Shown here piece by piece: positions 34,489-43,403 of a stretch of 64,000 nt of DNA. The stretch spans positions 62,001 to 126,000 of the forward strand of contig CAVZRO010000003.1 in assembly GCA_963777625.1 (NCBI GenBank), given 5' to 3'. The number at the start of each line of letters is the position of its first letter. Position 1 is the first letter of the stretch. The stretch comes from DATDIC01 sp963777625 (lineage in GTDB: Bacteria; Pseudomonadota; Alphaproteobacteria; Acetobacterales; Acetobacteraceae). The position numbers and the translations under genes are program-made. Under the pieces are notes generated by a model that saw only the letters and a program-made list of their open reading frames with translations, ran no database searches and was not told the origin of the DNA.

Positions 34489-34977
34489 ATGCGCATGCAC
34501 GAAACAAAGAACGACCTGAAGTCAAACGCCAAGAAGGCGTCCATCGAGCTGCTGAACGCGCGCCTTGCGGACGCCATTGATCTCGCGCTGATCACCAAGC
34601 AGGCGCATTGGAACCTGAAGGGACCGCGGTTCATCGCTATCCACGAAATGCTCGACGGGTTCCGCGCCCAGCTCGACAGTCACGTGGACACCATCGCCGA
34701 ACGGGCGGTCCAACTCGGCGGAACTGCCCTTGGCACGACGCAGGTGGTGGCGAAGCAGAGCAAAGTGGGGGAATACCCGACCAATATCTACGCCATCGAC
34801 GACCATTTGCATGCGCTGATCGACCGCTATGCCACCGTCGCCAACGCCGTACGCAAGGCAATCGACGAGGCCGATGACACCGGCGATGCCGATACTGCCG
34901 ATATCTTCACGGCGGCTTCGCGCGACCTGGACAAGGCGCTGTGGTTTCTGGAAGCGCATATCCAGGAGAGCGACTGA
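34489..34977 (+). CDS. dps: Dps-family DNA-protecting ferritin
   Basis: 162 aa four-helix ferritin-like protein that stores iron and shields DNA from peroxide. The family ferroxidase block is present as LITKQAHWNLKGPRFIAIHE followed by LDSHVDTIAERAVQLGG. A lysine-containing N-terminal tail (KNDLKSNAKK) could contact DNA. GCAGGAGAG precedes the ATG. With the catalase gene broken in this window, Dps is the only obvious peroxide-defence protein seen here. Confidence 0.9.
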   Translation: MRMHETKNDLKSNAKKASIELLNARLADAIDLALITKQAHWNLKGPRFIAIHEMLDGFRAQLDSHVDTIAERAVQLGGTALGTTQVVAKQSKVGEYPTNIYAIDDHLHALIDRYATVANAVRKAIDEADDTGDADTADIFTAASRDLDKALWFLEAHIQESD

Positions 34978-35024
34978 TCCGTTTCCGCTTCCCCTGCGGC
35001 GGACTGGCTGCGAAGCGCCGTCCG

Positions 35025-36503
35025 TCAGGGGGAGGTGGGTAATGGCGGAGCGGCCTCGAAATCGTCGAGCAGGCGGAAAATGCGGTGCAGCGCCGTCTCT
35101 CGGTCGTACATGTTGTACAATGAACCGGCCAGCCGGACCGGGTCGCCTGAATAATATCGTTCATAGAGCTGCTGCCGGCCGGAGAATGATGATACGGCTG
35201 CATCGAATGCCAGCCGGAACAGCTTGATGCGGGTTTTGGAATCCGTATTGGCTGCCTGAAAATAGGTTTCCACGTCCGGCCAGACGGCGCTTTGCGTTTC
35301 CGCGTAGGATGGCACCGCAACCAGACCGCCCGCGCCCAATGTCTGGATGATATCGCACATCCGCCGGAACATCGGCGCGAACATCATCCGCACTGTCCAT
35401 AGCGGCATCGCGGCTGGCGTGAATATGCCTTCCTGGTTCGGCTGTGCGTCGGCCTCGGATGCGCGCAGGCAGGCGCGGCAGAACTCGGTGAACTGGATCA
35501 GCTCCGCCAGCATGCCCTGCACATGCAGATGCTGGTCGATATTGGTCGATTTCGCGATGGCGAATCCCAGCCCCATCATGAACTCGGACTTTGCCAGGTT
35601 CTTGGTGCTGAACTGGTGCATCACCTGTGGCATCGCGCCGGTGCGGTCGTACAGGCCGTTGCACATGGCCGCATCACGATGGATGAACACCCGTTCCCAT
35701 GGGACCAGCACATTGTCGAAGATCGCCATCGCGTCCGCCTCGTCGAACCGTAGCGACAAGGGGAAATCCATCGGCGACGCGGCCTCCAGATGCGCCACCG
35801 ACGGTCGGTGGATAAACCGAAGGCCGGGGCTGGAGACCGGAATGGCAAACCCGAACGCGTAGGGCGCCGCCTCCGGGCTGTTCGCGAGATAGGTGGACGG
35901 CATCACCATGATCTCGTTGGAAAAAGCGGCCAGGGTCGAGACCATCCGCGCGCCATTGATCACGATGCCGGCGTCGGTTTCCTTTACAATCTTGGCGGCC
36001 AGGTCCTTTGCCTGCTGCTCCACGGGGCGTGACCGGTCCACCTGCGGGTTGAGCAGCGTGTGGGTCAGTGTCAGGTCATGCTCACGCACATGGACGTAGT
36101 AGTTGCGGACGTGATCGGCGAAGCGCGGCTCCTTCTCACCGAAGCTGCGATGGGCAGACGCAAATCCGGTCAGCATGATGTTCATGTAGTCCGGGCTGCG
36201 GCCGAGCATGCCGCACGTCGCATCCGCCCACAGCTTCCCCATCTCTCGCCGGCGAATAAGGTCATCGATCGAAGCGGGCTGGATGAACGACAGGCCGACC
36301 GGGTGGCCGCTATCAGGCGACTGAAAGGTCATACGCTCGCTCAGTGCCGGGTCATGCTGCATGTCATACAGCGCGGCAACGCTGTGGGCGGCGCTGGCAA
36401 AGCGGCGATCGATCGTGACATCGCGCACCCGCTCGCCGTCGATCCAGACTTGCCGGTCATCACGCAGCGATGCGAGATAGGTGGCGCCGGTGCGAATACC
36501 CAT
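35025..36503 (-). CDS. hpaB: 4-hydroxyphenylacetate 3-monooxygenase-type flavin hydroxylase (HpaB family)
   Basis: 492 aa, the normal HpaB length. This acyl-CoA-dehydrogenase-fold, FADH2-dependent hydroxylase adds an ortho-hydroxyl to a phenolic acid. Family blocks: GATYLASLRDDRQVWIDGE at the start, HTLLNPQVDRSRP, DAGIVINGARMVSTLA, and VPWERVFIHRD. It is the last gene of a ligA-ligB-hpaB run on the minus strand, 9 bp from ligB. The flavin reductase partner (HpaC) is not in the window. Its catechol product would be the substrate for the neighbouring extradiol dioxygenase; the exact phenol is unknown. Confidence 0.85.
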   Translation of the reverse strand: MGIRTGATYLASLRDDRQVWIDGERVRDVTIDRRFASAAHSVAALYDMQHDPALSERMTFQSPDSGHPVGLSFIQPASIDDLIRRREMGKLWADATCGMLGRSPDYMNIMLTGFASAHRSFGEKEPRFADHVRNYYVHVREHDLTLTHTLLNPQVDRSRPVEQQAKDLAAKIVKETDAGIVINGARMVSTLAAFSNEIMVMPSTYLANSPEAAPYAFGFAIPVSSPGLRFIHRPSVAHLEAASPMDFPLSLRFDEADAMAIFDNVLVPWERVFIHRDAAMCNGLYDRTGAMPQVMHQFSTKNLAKSEFMMGLGFAIAKSTNIDQHLHVQGMLAELIQFTEFCRACLRASEADAQPNQEGIFTPAAMPLWTVRMMFAPMFRRMCDIIQTLGAGGLVAVPSYAETQSAVWPDVETYFQAANTDSKTRIKLFRLAFDAAVSSFSGRQQLYERYYSGDPVRLAGSLYNMYDRETALHRIFRLLDDFEAAPPLPTSP

Positions 36504-36512
36504 GACCGCTCC

Positions 36513-37340
36513 TCAGGCTTCCAGTGCCAGCAAGCCATAACCGGTGATCAGCGGCGCGTGATAGTTGCGATGAACGCGTCTGACGGTGCCGCCAAGTGCG
36601 GCTCGCATCGCCAGCCAGATGATCATCTCGACCAACTCCGCGCCGCCGCGTTCCATGTATTCATGATGCGACAGGGCGACGAGCGGCTCCGGGTCGCTTT
36701 CCAGCAGATCGAGGAAACGGTTGTCCCACTCCGGGTTGACGAGCCCGAACCGTTCGCCATGCAACTGGTGCGACAGGCCGCCGGTTCCGATCACCACGAC
36801 CCGCAAATCAGGTGGGTACGTCTCCACTGCACGCCGGATCGCCCGGCCCAACTTGAACAGGCGCCGCGCCGTGGGCAGCGGATGCTGAATGACGTTCACC
36901 GCGATCGGTACCACCGGCGCCGGCCAGCGCGCATCAGTCAGCAAGGGCAGCACGGAGAAGATACCGTGATCGATCGCCATCTCCTGGCAGATGGTGGGAT
37001 CGAACTCGTCCTCGACCAGCGACCGCGCCAGATGCCAGCCGAACGCGGAATTGCCGGGCAGGTCCGGCAGATCGCGTTTGCCCCAGCCCTCATCAGCCTG
37101 CGTGAAACTCTCGGCGATGCCGACGGCGAAGGTGGGATAGGCATCGAAAAAGAATCGGTTCATGTGATCGTTGTAGAGCACAACCAGCAGGTCCGGCCGG
37201 CAGCGCTCCAGCCATTGCTGCACTGGCTGATATCCACGGAATAACGGTGCCCAGAGCGGGTCTGACTGCTGACCCTTGTCCCAGGCCTGAGCGATCGATG
37301 GTGCGTGCGAACTGCCGACTCCGCCGATGATGCGTGCCAT
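36513..37340 (-). CDS. LigB-type extradiol ring-cleavage dioxygenase, catalytic subunit
   Basis: 275 aa type II extradiol dioxygenase related to protocatechuate 4,5-dioxygenase beta and gallate dioxygenase. Fe(II) ligands are expected in GVGSSHAPSI, VVLYNDHMNRFFFDAYP and near the C-terminal MERGGAELVEM; the catalytic-base His lies in GTGGLSHQLHGERFG. It follows ligA by 3 bp and precedes hpaB, so the complex probably opens the ring of a catechol formed by HpaB. Protocatechuate, gallate or a homologue are all possible. Confidence 0.85.
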   Translation of the reverse strand: MARIIGGVGSSHAPSIAQAWDKGQQSDPLWAPLFRGYQPVQQWLERCRPDLLVVLYNDHMNRFFFDAYPTFAVGIAESFTQADEGWGKRDLPDLPGNSAFGWHLARSLVEDEFDPTICQEMAIDHGIFSVLPLLTDARWPAPVVPIAVNVIQHPLPTARRLFKLGRAIRRAVETYPPDLRVVVIGTGGLSHQLHGERFGLVNPEWDNRFLDLLESDPEPLVALSHHEYMERGGAELVEMIIWLAMRAALGGTVRRVHRNYHAPLITGYGLLALEA

Positions 37341-37343
37341 GGC

Positions 37344-37682
37344 TCAGCGCTCGTTTGCGCCCGGACGGGTCGCCATGAACTGTTCCACCGTTTGTCCGCG
37401 CATCTTCGCCCCCACCTGCAGCAAATTTTGCCCGACCGTACCGGCGATCTTGATCATCAGGTAAATGCTGCCGCCGGCCTCGATCGTCGCCGGCCAGTCC
37501 CGGCGAAGGACCATGTCGATCTCCGGCTCCGTCAGCTTCATTGCTCGCATATAGCCTGCTTCATCGGCGCGGAAACGCTCGCGGTTTGCCGGCTCGGTCA
37601 GCGACATGGCCATCCGGTTCAAGCGGTAGCCTCGCTGTGAATACTCCCCGGTGAAGATTGTGGTGCCCTGGATGCCCGACAT
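37344..37682 (-). CDS. LigA-type extradiol dioxygenase small subunit
   Basis: 112 aa helical alpha subunit of a protocatechuate 4,5-dioxygenase-like enzyme; it lids the LigB active site. Conserved parts are IQGTTIFTGEYSQRGYRLNR, MSLTEPANRERFRADEAGYM and LRRDWPATIEAGGSIYLM. I start at ATG 37682 (MSGIQGTT), since the GTT(I/V)F block belongs to the family; the upstream in-frame region looks non-coding and no clear ribosome site is seen. First gene of the operon; its promoter must lie in the 100-bp gap shared with the divergent metallo-beta-lactamase gene. Confidence 0.82.
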   Translation of the reverse strand: MSGIQGTTIFTGEYSQRGYRLNRMAMSLTEPANRERFRADEAGYMRAMKLTEPEIDMVLRRDWPATIEAGGSIYLMIKIAGTVGQNLLQVGAKMRGQTVEQFMATRPGANER

Positions 37683-37783
37683 GATGCGGAGAAGGCTAAA
37701 ACCTTTTCCTCCAAAGGGAAATCGGGGGCGTTGCCAATGCGAGCCCTTTCCTCCATTTACCTCAAGTGGCAACGAGGACGGAA

Positions 37784-38614
37784 ATGGCGTTTCTGACCGA
37801 ACCCGAGCCGGAACGCGGCGCGGTGCTGCCGGTGCTGCCCGGCATCAACCGCATCGTCGCCGCGAATTCCGGGCCGATGACCTATTACGGGACCAACACG
37901 TACCTGCTCGAGACACCGGACGGGTTGGTGGTGCTGGATCCAGGCCCGGACGAACCGGCACATGTTGATGCCATCCTGCGGGCAACCGGCGGCAAAGTGG
38001 ACCTGATCCTGCTGACACATTTCCATCATGACCATGTGGAGGCGACGCCGGCCTTGAAGCAGGCGACGGGCGCGCCGGTGGCGGCATTCCAGGACACGCG
38101 GATCGAGCAGTTCGTCCCCGACCGGCGAATCGCAGACGACGAAACGATTGCCGGCATGCGGGCCGTGCATACGCCCGGTCACGCGTCCGACCATCTGTGC
38201 TTCGAGATGGCGGCGATGGACGGCACCGCGGTGCTGTTCAGCGGCGATCACGTCATGTCCTGGAACTCCACTGTCGTCAGCCCACCTGATGGCGATATGC
38301 GCGGCTATTTCAGCAGCCTGAAACGGGTGCTCGACCGGTCGGATGACGTGTTCCTGCCTGGCCATGGGCCGGCTCTGCCCGAGCCCCGCAGGCTGACGCG
38401 GGCGCTGCTGTTTCATCGGAGGGAGCGCGAGCGCGGCATCCTGGCGCGGCTGATGAAAGCGCCAGCCAGCACGCTGGCGCTGCGCGATGCACTCTATTCG
38501 CAGACCCATCCGCGATTGCTGCGCGCGGCCGAGCGGAACGTGCTGGCGCATCTGCTCAAGCTGGGCGCCGAAGGAAAGGTCGTCCGCGACGGCGAGCTGT
38601 GGCGCCCTGCATGA
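37784..38614 (+). CDS. Metallo-beta-lactamase-fold hydrolase (LACTB2-like)
   Basis: 276 aa. Zinc-binding HxHxDH is THFHHDHVE (about residue 78), with further ligands in HTPGHASDHLCF, FSGDHVM and LPGHGPAL. The C-terminal winged region (ALRDALYSQTHPRLLRAAERN) matches the LACTB2/RNase-like or hydroxyacyl-hydrolase group. The start is at ATG 37784 after GAGGACGGAA. Its stop overlaps the start of speE (ATGA), so the two are translationally coupled. The substrate is unknown. Confidence 0.82.
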   Translation: MAFLTEPEPERGAVLPVLPGINRIVAANSGPMTYYGTNTYLLETPDGLVVLDPGPDEPAHVDAILRATGGKVDLILLTHFHHDHVEATPALKQATGAPVAAFQDTRIEQFVPDRRIADDETIAGMRAVHTPGHASDHLCFEMAAMDGTAVLFSGDHVMSWNSTVVSPPDGDMRGYFSSLKRVLDRSDDVFLPGHGPALPEPRRLTRALLFHRRERERGILARLMKAPASTLALRDALYSQTHPRLLRAAERNVLAHLLKLGAEGKVVRDGELWRPA

Positions 38615-39480
38615 CCACCGATAGCTGGTTGAACGAGACGCTGTATCAGGATTGGGGCCAACGCTTTCTGGTGAAACGCGAACTGGCGCGTGTGCAAAGC
38701 GCGTTCCAGGATATCATGATCTTTGAAAGCACGTCGCACGGCCGGGTGATGGTGCTGGACGGGGTGATCCAGATCACCGAGGCGGACGAGTTCGTCTATC
38801 AGGAGATGCTGGCGCATGTGCCTTTGCTGGCGCATGGCGCGGCGACGCAGGTGCTGATCATCGGCGCGGGTGACGGCGGAGTTCTGCGGCGCGTACTGGC
38901 GCATCGTGGGGTCCAGCGCGCGGTCATGGTGGAGATCGACGGCGAGGTGATCCGGCTTGCCAGGGCGTTTCTTCCGGATATTGCCGGGGAGGCCTGGAGC
39001 GACGCCCGCGCCGAGGTCATCGTCGGCGACGGAATCGATTACGTGCGGCATGCACCAGATAGCGCATTCGACGTGATCATCGTGGATTCGACCGATCCGA
39101 TCGGCGTGGGCGAAGTGCTGTTCACCGACGAATTTTACGCGAATTGTGCGCGTGCGCTGACCGCGCGCGGCCTGGTGGTGAATCAGTGCGGCGTGCCGTT
39201 CATGCAGGCCTCCGAGTTGCGCGACACCAGCGCGCGGCGGGCGAAGTTCTTTCCGCGTGTAACCGCGTATGTGGCAGCGGTGCCGACCTACGTCGGTGGG
39301 TTCATGACCCTGGGCTGGGCGGCGAAGGATGCGGCTCTGACCCGGGTTTCGGTGGAGCAGATACGGGATCGCGCGCAGGCGGCCGGCATTCTCGGCACAA
39401 CCCTGTACTGGACGCCGGAAATTCATGTCGGGGCATTCAATCTGCCGCCTTATATCGCACGGGAACTACCTGGGCAGTGA
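38611..39480 (+). CDS. speE: Spermidine synthase
   Basis: 289 aa aminopropyltransferase joining decarboxylated S-adenosylmethionine to putrescine. The N-terminal beta domain has WLNETLYQDWGQRFLVKREL, the SAM-binding loop is IGAGDGGVLRRVL, VEIDGEVIRLARAFLP follows, and the catalytic Asp is in IVDSTDPIGVGE. The C-terminal TLYWTPEIHVGAFNLPPYI is typical of bacterial SpeE. It starts at 38611 inside the stop of the upstream hydrolase gene. speD (SAM decarboxylase) is not in the window. Confidence 0.9.
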   Translation: MTTDSWLNETLYQDWGQRFLVKRELARVQSAFQDIMIFESTSHGRVMVLDGVIQITEADEFVYQEMLAHVPLLAHGAATQVLIIGAGDGGVLRRVLAHRGVQRAVMVEIDGEVIRLARAFLPDIAGEAWSDARAEVIVGDGIDYVRHAPDSAFDVIIVDSTDPIGVGEVLFTDEFYANCARALTARGLVVNQCGVPFMQASELRDTSARRAKFFPRVTAYVAAVPTYVGGFMTLGWAAKDAALTRVSVEQIRDRAQAAGILGTTLYWTPEIHVGAFNLPPYIARELPGQ

Positions 39481-39543
39481 GGCGGTAGAAGTGTCACGCG
39501 CATGAAACCGTCTGGCGACCGGCACGGCTGAAAGGGAATAGCG

Positions 39544-40245
39544 ATGCGCGTTTCCACGATGAACTGGCACCAGATGGAAGCATGGCTGCGGCAAGATGAT
39601 CGGGCGGTGGTGCCGCTCGGCAGCACCGAGCAGCACGCGCATCTGAGCCTTTCGGTGGACAGCATCCTGTCGGAGCGCGTAGCGGTGGAGGCCGCGGAGC
39701 CGCTTGGCGTGCCCGTATTTCCGGCCCTGCCGTACGGGATCACGCCGCATTTCACTGGCTTTCCCGGCACCGTGTCGCTGCGCATCGCCACCTATCTCGC
39801 CTTGGTCGGCGATGTGCTGGACAGCCTGGCACGGCACGGGTTTCGCCGTATTCTGCTGGTCAATGGGCATGGCGGGAACTCGCCGGCCCAGTCCTTCGCG
39901 AGCGAATGGATGGTGGGGCATCCCGAGGTGACGATACGCTTCCACAACTGGTGGAACGCGCCGCGCACCTGGGCCAAGGTGCAGCAGATCGATCCCGTCG
40001 CCAGCCATGCCTCCTGGGTGGAGAATTTTCCGTGGACGCGTCTGCCCGGCGTTGCGATGCCGGACCAGGCCAAGCCGATGATCGATATGGGCCGCGCGCG
40101 GATGCTTGATCCGGCGCGAATGCGCGCGCTGATCGGCGACGGCAATTACGGCGGGCGCTATCAGCGTCCGGATGAGGACATGCTGGCGATCTGGACCGTG
40201 GCGGTGGAGGAAACGCGGGCTTTGATAGCGGAGGGGTGGCGATGA
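39544..40245 (+). CDS. Creatininase-family amidohydrolase
   Basis: 233 aa. Binuclear metal motifs of creatininase/FAPy deformylase/mycofactocin-type MftE relatives are visible: PLGSTEQHAHLSLSVDS (Glu, His, Asp ligands) and LLVNGHGGNSPA. The fold acts on cyclic or linear amides; the substrate is not evident here. Its stop overlaps the start of the ketopantoate-reductase-like gene by 4 bp, indicating a joint function or at least coupled translation. Confidence 0.85.
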   Translation: MRVSTMNWHQMEAWLRQDDRAVVPLGSTEQHAHLSLSVDSILSERVAVEAAEPLGVPVFPALPYGITPHFTGFPGTVSLRIATYLALVGDVLDSLARHGFRRILLVNGHGGNSPAQSFASEWMVGHPEVTIRFHNWWNAPRTWAKVQQIDPVASHASWVENFPWTRLPGVAMPDQAKPMIDMGRARMLDPARMRALIGDGNYGGRYQRPDEDMLAIWTVAVEETRALIAEGWR

Positions 40246-41258
40246 GCACGATCCTGGTCTGGGGCGCCGGCGCGATCGGCGGCACCGTCGGCGCGCATCT
40301 GGCGCGCGCGGGGCTGGACGTGCTGTTTGTTGACCGCGCCGCGGATCATGTGGCGCGCATCAACGAGGCTGGGCTGCGTATCGTTGGCCCGGTTCGCGAA
40401 TTCACCGTGCCGGTGAAGGCGGCAATGCCGCAGGCTGTCCAGGGCAGGTTCGAGACTGTCCTGTTATGCGTCAAGGCGCAGGACACCGATGAGGCAGCGC
40501 GCGCGATCGCACCGCATCTGGCCGACGATGGCTGCATCGTCTCGGTGCAGAACGGACTGAATGAGCTGGTAATCGCCGAGGTTGTCGGCGTCGCGCGCAC
40601 GGTCGGCGCGTTCGTGAATTTCGGCGCGGACTACATGGAGCCCGGCGTCGTCATGTATGGCGGGCGTGGCGCCGTGGTGGTGGGGGAAACCGATGGCCGG
40701 ATCACCCCGCGCGCCGAGAAGCTGCATGAGATGCTGCGGCGGTTCGATGACCGCGCGGTGCTGACGACGAATATCTGGGGCTATCTGTGGGCCAAGCTGG
40801 CGTACGGGGCCATGCTGTTTGCCACTGCGCTGACCAATGAGTCGATGGCCGACTGCTTCGCCTCTCGCGCGCACCGGCCGCTGTTTACGGCGCTGGCGCG
40901 GGAAATACTCGGCGTGGCCGGGCGCGCCGGCATCAAGCCGGAGCCGTTCGACGGGTTCGATCCGTCCACGTACGGCTCGGACGAGGGAGCGCAGCGGTCG
41001 CTCGACGCGCTGGAGGACCATAACCGCCGGTCGGCGAAATCACACAGCGGCATCTGGCGCGATATCGCGGTGCGCCATCGGAAGACGGAGGCTGACCCGC
41101 AGTTGGGACCGATCGTGACGACTGCGCGCGGCCAAGGAGGCGATGCGCCGATCACCGCCCGACTGATCGCGATGATCCATGAGATCGAAGACGGTCGGCG
41201 GCCGATGGCGTGGGCGAACCTGGACGAACTGGCGACGGTTGCCCAGCCCCCGACGTAA
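40242..41258 (+). CDS. Ketopantoate reductase (PanE/ApbA)-family oxidoreductase
   Basis: 338 aa. The NADPH Rossmann motif is ILVWGAGAIGGTVGAHLA, followed by LLCVKAQDTDEAARAI and VQNGLNE (conserved Asn). The catalytic Lys is in YLWAKLAYGAM. The protein is some 30-40 residues longer than typical PanE (about 300 aa), with extra sequence around the DRSAKSHSGIW-like region near residue 270. I start at ATG 40242, overlapping the creatininase stop. It may reduce ketopantoate or another 2-keto acid. Confidence 0.8.
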   Translation: MSTILVWGAGAIGGTVGAHLARAGLDVLFVDRAADHVARINEAGLRIVGPVREFTVPVKAAMPQAVQGRFETVLLCVKAQDTDEAARAIAPHLADDGCIVSVQNGLNELVIAEVVGVARTVGAFVNFGADYMEPGVVMYGGRGAVVVGETDGRITPRAEKLHEMLRRFDDRAVLTTNIWGYLWAKLAYGAMLFATALTNESMADCFASRAHRPLFTALAREILGVAGRAGIKPEPFDGFDPSTYGSDEGAQRSLDALEDHNRRSAKSHSGIWRDIAVRHRKTEADPQLGPIVTTARGQGGDAPITARLIAMIHEIEDGRRPMAWANLDELATVAQPPT

Positions 41259-41287
41259 TACCAGCCCGCGTTGATGCTGACCCTTCC

Positions 41288-41329
41288 CGTCATGGCCGGC
41301 GAAGGCTGCAAAGGCCGGCCATCCATGAC
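41288..41329. repeat. REP-like palindromic element
   Basis: GTCATGGCCGG and CCGGCC-ATC-CATGAC flank a short GC-rich centre, forming the dispersed palindrome familiar in alphaproteobacterial intergenic regions. It lies in the 254-bp gap between the convergent ketopantoate-reductase-like and nitronate-monooxygenase genes and may work as a transcription stop or mRNA stabiliser. Nothing else is recognisable in 41330-41512. Confidence 0.55.
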
Positions 41330-41512
41330 TTTGGCGCCCACCGCGCCGCTCGTTCGCTTCACGTTGCTCCGGGCAACACCGGGAGGATGGGTCATCCTCA
41401 ATGCGGTTCGGTATAAGTTTTCCACCGGAACGTCCGACCCGCCGGTGATGAAAGCCGTCCCATGTGGATCGCCGATTCCCAGTATTGCGACGCTTTCTGT
41501 TTAGGCAGCCGG

Positions 41513-42499
41513 TCAGCTGCGGGGTACCCCGGTCTTCCGCACCAGTTGCGACCCTTGCACCAGGGTCGTCACCGCTTGCGCCATGATCCGCTCGATTATC
41601 TCGGATGCGGATGGGATGTCCTTGATCAGATCCACGCCCTCTCCCATCCACACGACCCGCGTCGCGAAATCATCGGTCGCTGTTCCCAGATAGGTGCTTT
41701 CCTGCACCTGCCGATCGGCTGCCAAGGCCTCCTCGTGGCCGTTCCAGCGAGCGGAGAATTCGTTCCGCAGCGCCCGGCCAGGGTGCATCGCCGGCCAGGC
41801 TGCGCCGCGCACGACATCGAACACGCGTGTCTGCTCGGTCTGATCGCCGCCCGCTGCCAGCGTCACGGACTTCATAGCCTGATCCCACAGCGACTCACGC
41901 GAGGCCGTGAAGCGTGTGCCCATCAAAACTCCGGCCGCGCCCAAGGCGAGTGCGGCGGCCAGGCCACGCCCATCGGCAATACCGCCGGCAGCGACCACCG
42001 GGATTGGCGCGACCGCGTCGACCACGGCGGGAACCAGACCTATCGTGCCGCGGGTCGTTCCCGAATGGCCACCCGCGTCGCGTCCTTGCGCGATGATGAC
42101 GTCGGCACCCGCGGCAGCGGCTTCCTTGGCTTGCGCGAGCGTTTGCACCTGACAGATGATCTTGCACTCGGCATCCTTGATCCGAGCGATGAACGGCGTC
42201 GGATCGCCGAACGACAGCATCACCGCCGCAGGCCGGGCCTCAAGGGCAATGTCCAATGCGGATGGCTGCTTTTCCAGCGCCCACAGGATGAAACCGACGC
42301 CGACGCGTGCGTTTCCCGCCGCGGCAAGTTCCTTGCGGACGATGTCGGCATCGGCATAGCCCGAGCCGACCATCCCGAGACCGCCGGCATTGGTGACGGC
42401 AGCGGCCAGCCGGCCGCCGGCGGCCGACCCCATTGGCGCGAGCAGGATCGGATGCTCGATGTTCAGCAGACGGGTCAGTGCGGTTTCAATCAGGCTCAT
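41513..42499 (-). CDS. Nitronate monooxygenase-family FMN enzyme
   Basis: 328 aa TIM-barrel flavoprotein of the 2-nitropropane dioxygenase group. FMN and catalytic elements: HPILLAPMGSAAGGRLAAAV, the catalytic His in GRDAGGHSGTTRG, and phosphate-binding VVAAGGIADGRGLAAALALG. The start at 42499 (MSLIETALT) has GAGGA eight bases upstream, better placed than the earlier ATG at 42508. It oxidises alkyl nitronates such as propionate 3-nitronate in characterised relatives; the role here is unknown. Confidence 0.83.
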   Translation of the reverse strand: MSLIETALTRLLNIEHPILLAPMGSAAGGRLAAAVTNAGGLGMVGSGYADADIVRKELAAAGNARVGVGFILWALEKQPSALDIALEARPAAVMLSFGDPTPFIARIKDAECKIICQVQTLAQAKEAAAAGADVIIAQGRDAGGHSGTTRGTIGLVPAVVDAVAPIPVVAAGGIADGRGLAAALALGAAGVLMGTRFTASRESLWDQAMKSVTLAAGGDQTEQTRVFDVVRGAAWPAMHPGRALRNEFSARWNGHEEALAADRQVQESTYLGTATDDFATRVVWMGEGVDLIKDIPSASEIIERIMAQAVTTLVQGSQLVRKTGVPRS

Positions 42500-42608
42500 G
42501 TGCGCCATCCTCGTGGGTCAGCGGCAATTGATAGCCCAGGCGGCTACATGACAAGAGCTACAGCTCCGGCCCCGGTTGGCACGGTGCAAAAGGCTTCGAC
42601 CCGCATCC

Positions 42609-43403
42609 CTATGGCAGCAGATTCATGCGTGCGTGACGGTCCTCGATGGTGTCGAGCGCGGCCTCGATTGCCATGCGTGGAATCATGCGGAGCAGTCTGC
42701 GGCGACGCGGGCGCAGCACATGCGGCCGTGCACGATCGCCGCCCAGCTCGCGGACCAGGCCATCCACGTCGGCGAACCCATCGATCAGCCCCAGCGACAG
42801 CGCGCGCTCGCCCAGCATGAAGCTGCCGTCGAACAACGCCCCTTCCTCCGTCTTCAGCCGCTCTTTTCGGCGATCCCGTACCCAGGACTTGAAGCGCTCA
42901 TGCAGGTCGTCCAGCAGGTTCTGCACGAACGCCACATCCTCGGGCTGCTCCGGCAGGAACGGATCAAGCCGCGCTTTGTGCGTGCCGGCAGTGTACAGCC
43001 GCCGCTCCACGCCCATGCGGTCGAGCAGCTCGGCGAAACCGAACCCCCCTCCGCGCACGCCGATGGAGCCCACGATGCTCATCGGGTTGGCATGGATGCG
43101 GTCGGCAGCGCAGGCGATCCAGTATCCACCGGATGCCCCGGTATCTCCGATCACCGCATGCACCTCCACCTTCGCCTTCTCCGCTCGCCGGCGAATCAGC
43201 GTGGCGATCAGATCGGACTGTACCGGCGAGCCGCCCGGACTATCGATGTGCAGGATCACCGGCCGGCCACGCGCGGTGGAGAACGCACGCTCGATCAGCG
43301 GCCCGGCGCTGCGCAGGTTCAGCAATCCCTCGCGCGGCGCGATCAGCCCATGCAGCTCGACCACATTGATGCGCGGCTTGCGCCAGAACAGCAGGCGGGC
43401 CAT
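42609..43403 (-). CDS. Signal peptide peptidase SppA-type serine protease (S49)
   Basis: 264 aa, the short single-domain form of the S49 family. The nucleophile Ser is in GDTGASGGYWIACAAD (about residue 100), the general-base Lys in YTAGTHKARLDPF (about 150), and the conserved HIDSPGGSP loop is present. No transmembrane anchor is obvious beyond a slightly hydrophobic N-terminus. Start codon 43403 overlaps the stop of the amine oxidase gene (TGATG), so the two are coupled. Confidence 0.85.
   Translation of the reverse strand: MARLLFWRKPRINVVELHGLIAPREGLLNLRSAGPLIERAFSTARGRPVILHIDSPGGSPVQSDLIATLIRRRAEKAKVEVHAVIGDTGASGGYWIACAADRIHANPMSIVGSIGVRGGGFGFAELLDRMGVERRLYTAGTHKARLDPFLPEQPEDVAFVQNLLDDLHERFKSWVRDRRKERLKTEEGALFDGSFMLGERALSLGLIDGFADVDGLVRELGGDRARPHVLRPRRRRLLRMIPRMAIEAALDTIEDRHARMNLLP

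Noticed and set aside
37784..38614. The metallo-beta-lactamase-fold gene as the missing phnP
   Set aside because: PhnP is also of this fold, but this protein has a LACTB2-like C-terminal region, lies 8 kb from the phn genes and is coupled to speE.
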